This document shows, piece after piece, positions 34,411-43,358 of a DNA stretch of 64,000 nt. Below the pieces are notes generated by a model. The model saw only the letters and a program-made list of their open reading frames with translations, had not been told where the DNA came from and searched no databases. Within the stretch, counting starts at the first letter, position 1. Every line of letters begins with the position of its first letter. This stretch comes from UBA2210 sp036825195 (GTDB taxonomy: Bacteria > Desulfobacterota > Syntrophia > Syntrophales > UBA2210), in assembly GCA_036825195.1 (NCBI GenBank), contig DAISYQ010000002.1:137498-201497 (forward strand), given 5' to 3'. The translations under genes were made by a program, and so were the position numbers.

Positions 34411-34841
34411 CTGACGCCCTCTGCGATGATATACAGCGCCGCCTGAAAAGAAGATGAATAGTATATGAGAAATATTGTGTAATAAAATCTACAAGATATT
34501 CAGTATAATGTCAAATGTAATATCATCCATCAGATGCTGGTGTCCATCTGATAGGAGCCGTAGCATGTGATGATGTTATTTATTACTATTCTTTATTAAA
34601 CACCCCGCAACTTGCCGCCGGGGAGTTTCCCATTTTGTCCGTTTGCCATTCATCTGCAATGTTTTTAATGAAGATATTGTAGCGACAGGGGAAATCAAGG
34701 ATACTGAAGAATGAATAATCATGATGCGTTATGATTGAACAAAACGCCAGATGGTCAAGTGTTGTCGTTTAAACAAGGTTCACAAGTTTATAAACTTCCC
34801 TGGTGTTGTCTCAAATAGCAATGTCCTCAGAGTATCAGCTC
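34411..34841. other. Intergenic region between two signalling operons
   Basis: These 430 bases should hold the promoter of the 34410 kinase and the end of the chemosensory transcript. At 34602-34624 an imperfect CCCCG/CGGGG stem (on the minus strand) with an 11-base loop is seen. It could be a terminator relic or a dispersed repeat. No gene is evident. Confidence 0.4.
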
Positions 34842-37800
34842 TCAGAATTGAAATCCTTTGTCTCTGAATAAGCTCATACAGGTATCCACTACATCAGGCT
34901 CATACAGTATTCCTCTGTTCTTTTCAATCTCTTCCAGTGCTGCATCAACGCCTAAAGCGGGACGATAGGGGCGGTGTGAAGCCATGGCTTCCATAACGTC
35001 GGCCACGGCAAGAATCCGAGCCTCAATAAGAATTTCGCTCCCTTGCAGTTTCTGTGGATATCCGGAGCCATCAATTCGTTCGTGGTGCTGATAGGTGATC
35101 TGTGCTACGGGGAAAGGAAATTCTATTGTCTTCAGAATATTATAGCCGACTTCGGGGTGAGATCGTATCATGTCGAATTCTATCTCACTCAGTGTGGTGG
35201 GTTTGCTAAGGATTTCCGACGGGATGTTCATCTTTCCGATATCGTGGATCGTGCCGGCCATCCTGAGGCCATTGATCTGATCTTGGGAAAGATACATATC
35301 CTGAGCGATTGCCACAGCAAGACTGGCGACCCTCTTCTGATGACCGGCGGTATACGGATCTCTTTTTTCAACAATCAATGCCATCGCCTGAATCGTATCG
35401 TCAATGTTTTTCTTTAATTGCTCAATAGTTTCGATGATTTTTTCTTCAGAGCGGTGTCGTTCCGTGACGTCGTCGATGGATAATACCACCTCGGTGATTT
35501 TGCCTTTGTCGTCATGAATCGGAGCGCCGTTAATGGAAAGATATGCACGTTCACGGTTAGGGAAACAGATGGTATGGCGTATCCCATAAACAGGATTGCC
35601 GGAGGAAATCACCATTGCAAAAGGAAGCTTTTCAGTAGGAAAGGGATTTCCATCGAAGTCGGTAATCCCCCACTTGGGAGAATCATACGTAAGTTCGGTT
35701 ATTTCGTCGATGGATAGACCCAAAATTTCCTCGGCCCGCTTGTTGGCGAAAACGATTTTACTGTCAAGGTCGGCCACGGCAATACCCGCCGGACTGGTTT
35801 TCATAATGCGTTCTACCATACTGCGTTCCCGCAGCAGCCATTCTTCTGCCTGTTTGCGTTCAGTGATATCACGGGCCGCACAGATTACTGCCGCGGCTCT
35901 TCCATCGTGAAGAATAGGAGCAACGCCTATCTCACAAAACCTCTGCGTTCCGTCTTTTGCTTTGAACTCATACACTTTTTCCGTGATACTGTTCCCCTTC
36001 AATGCGGACCGTATATCTGAACTTGCTTCTTTTAGGCGGTCCTCCGCCATGATGTTCAGTCGTTGAATGGTCTTACCGACTAGCTCTTTTGGTTTGTAGC
36101 CAAGAATCTTTTCGACGGAAGGGGATATGCTGAGGATATGTAGTTTTTCATCAACCGAATAGATGATGTCTGTCACGTTCTCGAAATGGAGGCGGTATTT
36201 CTCCTCACTCTCCCTAAGCGATTCGACAGCACGCTTCCTGATGACCGCAATACCAATACTTGCCCCGATCCCTTCGAGAAAGCTGATCATGTTCGAATTA
36301 AATAGATTCTTCCGTGTGTCGCTCAACTGCAGGAGGCCGGTGATTTCGCTTCCTGACCGCAGAGGAATGAACGCTACGGATTCATACCTCTCATCTTTAC
36401 AGCGCTCCCTCATTTTGATTGAGTATTCCTCTTCCGAGATCGATGACAGAAAGTCTGTCATACTGTTCGTCCAAAAGCTTCCGCCCTCTGTGAAATAGGG
36501 GAGGGAGGGATCGGTTCGGCCGTAAAGAATCTTGCCGCACATGCACTCCAATGACGGGTTGCCGTCGGAGTCACGGATAATGTTGCCGGCTGAGTCGTAC
36601 TTACAAAGATTATTCTCCGCCTTCAGAAAATCGGCCGGAAACCCGTTGGTCACATAGTAGGGATAATCCTCTCCCTCACGCAGGCGGATGCCGATGGCTT
36701 GGCAACCGATTCTTTCTTTTAAGAGATTGAGGATGTCACTGATCAGTTTCTGGACATCATTCGAACGGTTGAGTATCTCAAGGACATCCTTGGCCAGTTT
36801 CAGAAACATCTCCGAGTTTTTCCGTTCGGTGATGTCTTCAAGAATGCCCTCATGATAGAGTAGTACTCCCTGCTCGTCGTGTATGGCGTGAGCCGTGACA
36901 GATATCCAGATCCGACTGCCGTCTTTGCGATAGACCTGGCACTCAAAATTTACCGCCTCTCCCCGTTCCTCCATAATTCGTGAAAGCTTCGTAGCGTCTT
37001 CAGGGTTCACATAGAACTGATGAGTAATATCCATTACATTGGTCATAAGCTCTTCCGATGAGTCGTAGCCGAATATTTGGGCAAAAGCAGGATTGACGGT
37101 TATGAAGCGCTTCCCGGGTAAACTCCGGTAAATCCCCTCGCGAGTGTTTTCGAAGATGGAGCGGTATTCCTCCTCGGCTTTGCGGATCTGGATGTACAGG
37201 GCCGTGTTTTCCAGGATGGGGGAAATGATGCTCACCAGAATGCTCAGTGCCTTTAACTGCCCTAACGTGAATTTTCGGTGGTCCTTCGTGATGTTGACGT
37301 TTAAAACACCGACCAGTTTGCCCTGTGATAACATCGGCATGGAAACTGATGTGTGGATATCATTACGCGGTCGGATCGGCGCCATGCGCGGATCATTGAT
37401 CTCCCCGCGAAATACAACGGATTCGAGATTACGGGCGACCCAGCCGGCGACTCCCTCTTTGATGGATGCATGCTTTCCAAGAGTTTCCGTGCGCCCTCCG
37501 CGAACAACAGCAACATACAGTTCATTACCGCTCTTGGTGGGCAGCATGATGGATACCTCATCGGCGCTACACTGTTGAAGAGCAGTGTCCGCTATCTTGT
37601 TTAGTATCGAATTCAGGTCGGATGAGAAGGCTATAGCCTTTCCCAGTTCATGGATGGCGATGGTCTCCTTAAGCTGCATATTTTCCAGTCGCAGATTACG
37701 TACCTGCATGGCGCGGGAGAGTAACGGTACGAGGGTGGTGAATTTGAAGGGTTTCAAAATGTAATCGAAGGCACCCGTCTTCATCGCCTCCACGGCTGTT

Positions 37801-38093
37801 TGAACGGTACCGTGTCCCGTCATGATGATGCTGATGAGATTGGGATCTATCTCGAGTCCGGCACGAATCAATTCAATTCCGTCCATCCCGGGCATCATCA
37901 GATCGGTCAACAGCAGATCGAATTCCCGTTCCTTAAGAACCGATAGTGCTTCAGCGCCTGTCAGGAATCCTGCAGTTTCATATCCCTGGTCCGTCAACAT
38001 CTCGCAAAGGGCATTCATCAGTTCAGCTTCATCATCGACGACCATGATGTTGCCCACGGTATAATTGGAGTCTTTATGGTCACTATTTTTCAT
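34842..38093 (-). CDS. REC-GAF-PAS-GAF-PAS-PAS-HD-GYP protein
   Basis: A 1083-residue soluble regulator; AAAGGAAG precedes ATG 38093. The receiver domain covers residues 12-130, with Asp64 in LLTDLMMPGMDG. A GAF domain at about 145-300, a PAS at 308-425 and a second GAF at 435-615 follow, the last with a Cys insert (Cys497, Cys517, Cys519; LECMCGK). PAS domains follow at 628-750 and 755-890, then HD-GYP at 895-1083 (DPYTAGHQKR, HDIGK, HHERIDGSGYP). It ends the chemosensory cluster and is its likely c-di-GMP output. The Cys-bearing GAF may bind haem or sense redox; that is inference. Confidence 0.9.
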   Translation of the reverse strand: MKNSDHKDSNYTVGNIMVVDDEAELMNALCEMLTDQGYETAGFLTGAEALSVLKEREFDLLLTDLMMPGMDGIELIRAGLEIDPNLISIIMTGHGTVQTAVEAMKTGAFDYILKPFKFTTLVPLLSRAMQVRNLRLENMQLKETIAIHELGKAIAFSSDLNSILNKIADTALQQCSADEVSIMLPTKSGNELYVAVVRGGRTETLGKHASIKEGVAGWVARNLESVVFRGEINDPRMAPIRPRNDIHTSVSMPMLSQGKLVGVLNVNITKDHRKFTLGQLKALSILVSIISPILENTALYIQIRKAEEEYRSIFENTREGIYRSLPGKRFITVNPAFAQIFGYDSSEELMTNVMDITHQFYVNPEDATKLSRIMEERGEAVNFECQVYRKDGSRIWISVTAHAIHDEQGVLLYHEGILEDITERKNSEMFLKLAKDVLEILNRSNDVQKLISDILNLLKERIGCQAIGIRLREGEDYPYYVTNGFPADFLKAENNLCKYDSAGNIIRDSDGNPSLECMCGKILYGRTDPSLPYFTEGGSFWTNSMTDFLSSISEEEYSIKMRERCKDERYESVAFIPLRSGSEITGLLQLSDTRKNLFNSNMISFLEGIGASIGIAVIRKRAVESLRESEEKYRLHFENVTDIIYSVDEKLHILSISPSVEKILGYKPKELVGKTIQRLNIMAEDRLKEASSDIRSALKGNSITEKVYEFKAKDGTQRFCEIGVAPILHDGRAAAVICAARDITERKQAEEWLLRERSMVERIMKTSPAGIAVADLDSKIVFANKRAEEILGLSIDEITELTYDSPKWGITDFDGNPFPTEKLPFAMVISSGNPVYGIRHTICFPNRERAYLSINGAPIHDDKGKITEVVLSIDDVTERHRSEEKIIETIEQLKKNIDDTIQAMALIVEKRDPYTAGHQKRVASLAVAIAQDMYLSQDQINGLRMAGTIHDIGKMNIPSEILSKPTTLSEIEFDMIRSHPEVGYNILKTIEFPFPVAQITYQHHERIDGSGYPQKLQGSEILIEARILAVADVMEAMASHRPYRPALGVDAALEEIEKNRGILYEPDVVDTCMSLFRDKGFQF

Positions 38094-38103
38094 AATCTTC
38101 CTT

Positions 38104-39543
38104 TCACCCCGATGGGTCCGTTAAGCCTACGGAGTTACCCGGATCTATTGATACCAGGGTAATTCGTATTATTGTTCCCTTTCCGGGTATCCCCTCGCTT
38201 ATAATATCGAGTGTTCCCCGGTGGTCCTGAACGATACGCCGGCAAATGGCCAGCCCCAGCCCGGTTCCCTTCCCTTCCGGTTTTGTCGTATAAAACGGCT
38301 CCATGACTTTGGGCAGGATCTCAGGTGGTATTCCGTTTCCCGTATCGGCAATTTCGATAACAATCTTTTTTTCCTCCGATTTTGCCTTAATCCGGATTGT
38401 CAACGTTCCCCCTTCTTGCATGGCGTCACTCGCGTTGGTAAACAGATTCAGAAACAGTTGCCTTAATTGCTGATGATCTGCGAGAGTTCCCGGAATCTTC
38501 GATGCAAATTTTCGGATGACTTGGATATTCCTCTTACGCAAATGGTAATCAATGAGTTCAATGGTCTTTTCAATTTCCTCGCATATATCAACGGTGGATA
38601 TTTCCCTCCGGCTCCTGTGGCTGAAATTGAGAAGATTGGTCACGAGATTCCCCATTCGTTCGACTTCCTGCCCGATAATGTGCAATCCGCGCTGGCGCGG
38701 ATCGTCTTTTGGTGTTTGCGATATCAGGGATTCGATTCTCAGATTGACCGTGGCCAGTGGATTATTGAGTTCGTGTGCAATACTTGATGCCAATTCCCCC
38801 ATCGTTGCAAGCTTCGCCGCCTGCCAGAGCTGTTGTGTAACGGCATGAATCTCTTCATTCTTTGTAAGCAACTCGGCCTCGGCCGCCTTCCGCTCGGTAA
38901 TTTCAATACGAAGAGCTTCGGTTCTTTTTTGAATTCTTTCATCGAGTTCCCGATTAATTTTTTCCAGTTCATCCTGTGCCTTTCTCAGATCGAGGTTTTT
39001 TGTCGTTGCCGTTTCATATGTGGACAGTAGAAGATTAAGAATCTGCATCCTGGTCGATGTGATCAGATACTTTTCACCTCTATATGAAATAGGAAATCCC
39101 TCTTGCGTTTCTCTGGGGTCTTTGAGATCGCTGTTTACATGTATATGTTCAATAGTGTCAATTAGTTGCATTTCATCATAGGGTTTTGTGATAAACTTAT
39201 CCGCCCCGCACTGCAGCGCCTTGATAACATCCTGAGGGTCCGAGAGAGAGGTAAGCAGGATGAGAGGAATGTCTCGGAGGTTTTCATCCTGTTTGATATT
39301 GCGGCAGAGTTCATAACCATCCATTTCCGGCATGATTATGTCAGAAATAACAATGGACGGCTTCGATGTTCGTATAGATTGAAGGGCCTTCCGGCCGTCG
39401 GTGGCCATTGCTGTATCAAAACCATTCGTCTCCAATATGTTCTGCAATTGCATGGCCTGCGTGGTGCTGTCTTCGACGATCAAAATCTTGATCCTATCCG
39501 ACTGTTTCTTTTCCGAAAAATCCTGTTTATTTGGAGGGATCAT
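38104..39543 (-). CDS. REC-histidine kinase of the chemosensory cluster
   Basis: A 479-residue cytoplasmic protein. The receiver is at residues 18-140 (VISDIIMPEMDG). A linker and coiled coil (190-240) follow, then HisKA with SSIAHELNNPLATV and an HATPase with NLFTNASDAMQEG, DTGNGIPP and GTGLGLAIC. It has no sensor domain, so its input is probably phosphorylation of the receiver by CheA. Its start is four bases after the cheB stop, and the ribosome site lies inside the end of cheB. The 10-base gap to the HD-GYP gene suggests the two act together. Confidence 0.9.
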   Translation of the reverse strand: MIPPNKQDFSEKKQSDRIKILIVEDSTTQAMQLQNILETNGFDTAMATDGRKALQSIRTSKPSIVISDIIMPEMDGYELCRNIKQDENLRDIPLILLTSLSDPQDVIKALQCGADKFITKPYDEMQLIDTIEHIHVNSDLKDPRETQEGFPISYRGEKYLITSTRMQILNLLLSTYETATTKNLDLRKAQDELEKINRELDERIQKRTEALRIEITERKAAEAELLTKNEEIHAVTQQLWQAAKLATMGELASSIAHELNNPLATVNLRIESLISQTPKDDPRQRGLHIIGQEVERMGNLVTNLLNFSHRSRREISTVDICEEIEKTIELIDYHLRKRNIQVIRKFASKIPGTLADHQQLRQLFLNLFTNASDAMQEGGTLTIRIKAKSEEKKIVIEIADTGNGIPPEILPKVMEPFYTTKPEGKGTGLGLAICRRIVQDHRGTLDIISEGIPGKGTIIRITLVSIDPGNSVGLTDPSG

Positions 39544-39547
39544 TCCT

Positions 39548-40669
39548 CTATGTCTCCTGTTCCTGCGACAATCTTCTGTAAGTTTGTGTTCTCGACCATC
39601 TGGAAAGAAATTCGGCTATTCCGACAGGTGAGAGAACATGTGTGGCCGCATTAATAGCAACAGCCTCTCCCGGCATCCCGTAAATAACGGAACTCCCCTT
39701 GTCCTGGGCAATGGTTATCGCACCTCGTTCCCTCATCAGTTTCAATTCCTGAGCACCATCTTTCCCCATGCCGGTAAGGAGAATGCCTATCGCGTTTTTG
39801 CCAAAAGCTTCGCTCACGGAACGAAACAGCCAGGAAACGGAGGGACACAATTTATTTTCAGACGTACCGACGCTTAGGGTAATTCTTTCCTCTTTATCAA
39901 TCCCCATCTGAAGATTATCCGGTGCAATATAAGCATGACCGGCCAAGAGATGTTCCCGATGTTTGGCAATCTTAACGGTTATTTTGGAAGAATTAGCGAG
40001 CCAATTCGCAAAGCCGTCGATGAATCCTTCGGAGATATGCTGAACGATCAAGAGAGGGGCGGGAAAATCTTCCGGCAACATCGATAGAATCGCTTCTATG
40101 GCAAGCGGCCCACCGGTTGAGGCGCCGATCGCAACGACTTTCCAATCAGATAATGCGGGTGTGACCATGGCGACCGTCGATTCTCTGGATATTACGGGAT
40201 CTTTTCTTTTCTGTGGTCGTCTCTTTATTACCTTGACGTCCGACATGAGTTTTACAGTCTGGATCAACTCCTTCGCAAGACCATTATAGCTCGGATGGTC
40301 AACTCCCATTGGCTTGCCGAGTACGGCAAGCGCTCCGGCCTCCATGGCTCGGAAGGTCTTTTCAACCTCTTGCGGTTTCCAGCTTGCCGATACAATCACA
40401 ATCGGTGTTGGAATAGTTTCCATGATAATTTGAGTTGCTTTAAATCCATCCATTTTTGGCATGATGATATCCATTGCCACGACATCGGGTTTCTTCTCCC
40501 TGACTAATGTAATAGCTTCCTCCCCGTCACCTGCCGTTCCAACAATTGTAATAGCGGGGTCAGAAGAGAGAATGAACGTTAAAAGATCGCGCACGACCGG
40601 GGAATCATCGACGATCAGCACCTTTATGGGGGACCGGGAGTAGGGGGTTGGGGGCTGAAATTTAGACAC
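39548..40669 (-). CDS. cheB: CheB methylesterase/deamidase
   Basis: GTG 40669 follows AAGGAG at eight bases. The 373-residue protein has a receiver with Asp67 (AMDIIMPKMDG) and a C-terminal CheB domain. The catalytic triad is Ser184 (GASTGG), His211 (VQHIS) and Asp304 (GMGKDGA). It removes methyl groups from MCP glutamates and resets adaptation when phosphorylated by CheA. It lies between cheA and the REC-kinase gene. Length and motifs are normal for the family. Confidence 0.96.
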   Translation of the reverse strand: MSKFQPPTPYSRSPIKVLIVDDSPVVRDLLTFILSSDPAITIVGTAGDGEEAITLVREKKPDVVAMDIIMPKMDGFKATQIIMETIPTPIVIVSASWKPQEVEKTFRAMEAGALAVLGKPMGVDHPSYNGLAKELIQTVKLMSDVKVIKRRPQKRKDPVISRESTVAMVTPALSDWKVVAIGASTGGPLAIEAILSMLPEDFPAPLLIVQHISEGFIDGFANWLANSSKITVKIAKHREHLLAGHAYIAPDNLQMGIDKEERITLSVGTSENKLCPSVSWLFRSVSEAFGKNAIGILLTGMGKDGAQELKLMRERGAITIAQDKGSSVIYGMPGEAVAINAATHVLSPVGIAEFLSRWSRTQTYRRLSQEQET

Positions 40670-40972
40670 GCTGTATACTCCTTGCCAAAATTTTTCCGTT
40701 ACGATCCATCGCTGTGTTTGCCATATCGTATTTTATATGTCTTGTTCTGTGGTTAATTGTTCCCATGGGCTTCGTGCGCACGTTATAAATAAATGGCGGA
40801 TACATCCTTCGGAATGTCGTCTCCGTTTATCTTCGTTGGTACCCGGTAGAACAGATGGCGCTATGCTTTGTAAATGATCAGTAAACCCTCGTTCACGGGG
40901 ATTTCCCCTTCTACTACCTCAAACCTTTTTCACCACTGCGAGTGGGGATAACGAGTTCCCACTCTGGAACCT
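40670..40972. other. cheA-cheB gap with a hairpin
   Basis: This 300-base gap breaks the otherwise tight cluster. GAGTGGG (40940-40946) pairs with CCCACTC (40958-40964) just past the cheA stop. It lacks a T-run, so it may slow or process the transcript rather than end it. No gene is seen. Confidence 0.45.
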
Positions 40973-43264
40973 TTAAATCAGTCTCCTGAGCGTTTCCAAG
41001 AGATTGCTTTGGTCGAAACTGCTCTTTATGATGTAGGCGTTCGCTCCTACGTCGATTCCTCTCTCCCTGTCCTCGCGAGAATCCAAGGCGGTAACGAGGA
41101 CCACGGGAAGCTCCGTCAGTTTTTTGTTTCCCCGGATCTTTTCCGTGAGGTTAAATCCGTTCATCCTTGGCATATCAATATCCGAAACCACGGCATCAAA
41201 TGTCTCCATCTTCAATTGAGACATTGCATCGATTCCGTCAACAGCGGTTCTGACCGTATAACCGGCGGTTTCGAGAATATTTTTCAGCAACATTCTTGAA
41301 GTGATGGAATCTTCAGCGACGAGGATGGTCTTCTTTTCAGTTTCATCAGTAACTTGTGATTTTCTAGGTTGTGTGGAACGACTCATAGATGTGGCCGCCG
41401 ATGTAACCAAATCGGAAACATTGAGAACCGGCACGACCTTTCCCGATCCGAGAATGGTTGCTGCTGAAACATTTCTGACCCGGGAAAGGGGCAGACCCAT
41501 ATTTTTGATGAGAATCTCCTGTTCGTTCAGAATTTCGTCGACACTGAAACCGATTCTTTTATCTTGAGATTCCACGATGAGTAGGGTGATGATGGATGAT
41601 CCATTATTCTTTTCCGAAAGCTCCAGAAGATCAGAAAGTTTCACGATCGGGATTGTCATTCCCGCCAAAAAAAAGGTGTCACGATTCTCAACGGTTCTGA
41701 TTTTTTCCCGCTTGATCCGGATTGTCCTTTCAACATCCGCTGTAGGAATGATAAAGAGGCGTTCCGCCGCCTTTACAAGAATACCTCTAGAGGTTGCAAC
41801 GGTAATGGGGAGTGTAATTCTAATCGTGGTTCCCTTGTTATGCACTGTTTCAATAGATACCTCTCCGCCGAGTTTTTCTATTTTTTCTCTAACAATTGCC
41901 AATCCGAGTCCTCGACCTGAAATATCGGTAATAATGGGGCTGGTTGAAACACCGGACTGGAAAAGGAGGGATAGCCTATCCTGCTCGGTCAGTTTTTGGT
42001 CGTCTTCCGGCCCTATGATCCCACGCTTGATACACGTTTCTTGTAGTTTATCCAGATCTACACCGCCTCCGTCGTCGGCAAGGAGAATGTCCACCTTGTT
42101 GCCTTCGCCGCGAGAAACGGTGATTTGGATGGTTCCCCGATGTGGTTTCCCGTTATTCTTTCTCACCTCGGGTTTTTCGATGCCGTGGTCTACCGTATTC
42201 CGAAGAAGATGAATAAAAACAGTATGTAGCTCTTCCAGTATCCGCCGATCAATCTCGATCTCTCCCCCTGTAATTGAAAGTTCAGCCTCCTTGCCTTGAT
42301 TACGGGACAAATTTCGTACCAGTTTTGGAAAGGCCTCGAAGAGCGTCCGAAAGGGGAGCATCATGATTTGTTTGACGTCTCCGAGTAGATTGTCCACCAT
42401 CAGTGCTGTGGTGTAACGGTCGTGATCGGATTTTCTTTCTAATTCTGCCAATCTGTTTTCTATAATCTTCATATTATCATGGGTCAGCTCACCAAACTCC
42501 AAGAGCTTGGTAACCCGGGTATCGTTCTGTTTTCCATCCTTTCCTTGCAGACGGCGAAACTCGCTAAGGATCGGGTATATCTTCTCCCACTGTTTGTCCC
42601 AGAGATTGAAAAGGTGGGTGAGATCGAGCAGATCATCGATATGTCTGTCGGCAATCAACTTCAGAGAAAGCATTTCCCCGCTCTGCCTTAAGAGAGAATC
42701 CAGTTTTTCCATAGAGATGCGAACCGTCTCGGGCATTGCCCTGTCCTGTATTTGAGCGGATTTATCGGTTTGAACGACAGAACGTTTCTCGGCAGGGGGA
42801 AGATTTTCCGGTGTTGAGGTGTGTTCGGAATTCCAAAGGTTTGCTTCAATAGGCCTGGTAATTTGTTCCGTATCCAGTTTTTTTGTGATCCTGGAAATAT
42901 CATCTCCTTCGGCCGAGGTTTCCTCGTGAGATGCGAGGGCGATTACGTTCAGCATATCCACCGACTGATGTAGGGTGTCAAAGAGCGAGGGAAGCAGTTC
43001 AATTTCTTGGTGTTTTAATCTGGAAAAAACATTTTCGAGTGACCGGCAGATGGTTTCTATATCTGATCGGTTGACGGCGCGGGAGGCCCCCTTCAAACTG
43101 TGAGCTTCACGGAAGACGGTTTCTATAATAGAGGCTTTCACTTGAGGATCTATCTCTCTTTCAAGATTGATCAGTCCTTCTGTGATATTTTTTATATGTT
43201 CGTCGGCCTCGACCCTGAAGGTTGCGAGGAGCCTTTTCATGAATGCATCATTCTTTGTTGACAT
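40973..43264 (-). CDS. cheA: CheA histidine kinase with C-terminal receiver
   Basis: A 763-residue hybrid. The Hpt domain is at residues 5-110 with phosphoacceptor His55 (REAHSLKGASRAV). A linker and P3 dimerisation helices (about 175-290) follow. The ATPase at about 300-475 has LLRNTVDHGIE, DDGGGVD and GRGLGLAIV. A CheW-like domain covers about 480-620 and a receiver about 640-763 (VVSDIDMPRMNG). There is no recognisable P2 domain. GAGGGG precedes ATG. Hybrid CheA proteins are common in alternative, non-flagellar chemosensory systems, where the receiver acts as phosphate sink or timer. Confidence 0.95.
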   Translation of the reverse strand: MSTKNDAFMKRLLATFRVEADEHIKNITEGLINLEREIDPQVKASIIETVFREAHSLKGASRAVNRSDIETICRSLENVFSRLKHQEIELLPSLFDTLHQSVDMLNVIALASHEETSAEGDDISRITKKLDTEQITRPIEANLWNSEHTSTPENLPPAEKRSVVQTDKSAQIQDRAMPETVRISMEKLDSLLRQSGEMLSLKLIADRHIDDLLDLTHLFNLWDKQWEKIYPILSEFRRLQGKDGKQNDTRVTKLLEFGELTHDNMKIIENRLAELERKSDHDRYTTALMVDNLLGDVKQIMMLPFRTLFEAFPKLVRNLSRNQGKEAELSITGGEIEIDRRILEELHTVFIHLLRNTVDHGIEKPEVRKNNGKPHRGTIQITVSRGEGNKVDILLADDGGGVDLDKLQETCIKRGIIGPEDDQKLTEQDRLSLLFQSGVSTSPIITDISGRGLGLAIVREKIEKLGGEVSIETVHNKGTTIRITLPITVATSRGILVKAAERLFIIPTADVERTIRIKREKIRTVENRDTFFLAGMTIPIVKLSDLLELSEKNNGSSIITLLIVESQDKRIGFSVDEILNEQEILIKNMGLPLSRVRNVSAATILGSGKVVPVLNVSDLVTSAATSMSRSTQPRKSQVTDETEKKTILVAEDSITSRMLLKNILETAGYTVRTAVDGIDAMSQLKMETFDAVVSDIDMPRMNGFNLTEKIRGNKKLTELPVVLVTALDSREDRERGIDVGANAYIIKSSFDQSNLLETLRRLI

Positions 43265-43358
43265 CTTCTATCCCCTCAGTATCACCCCGTGATCATGTAC
43301 AAGCGGTTTTGTTAGCTTCACCATGCTTCGTTTCCGGGGGGAATCGGGAAAAATATTT

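Noticed and set aside
34600..34628. GC-rich imperfect hairpin thought to be a REP or insertion-sequence end
   Set aside because: Only one copy was noticed in the window and no transposase gene is near, so no repeat class can be claimed.
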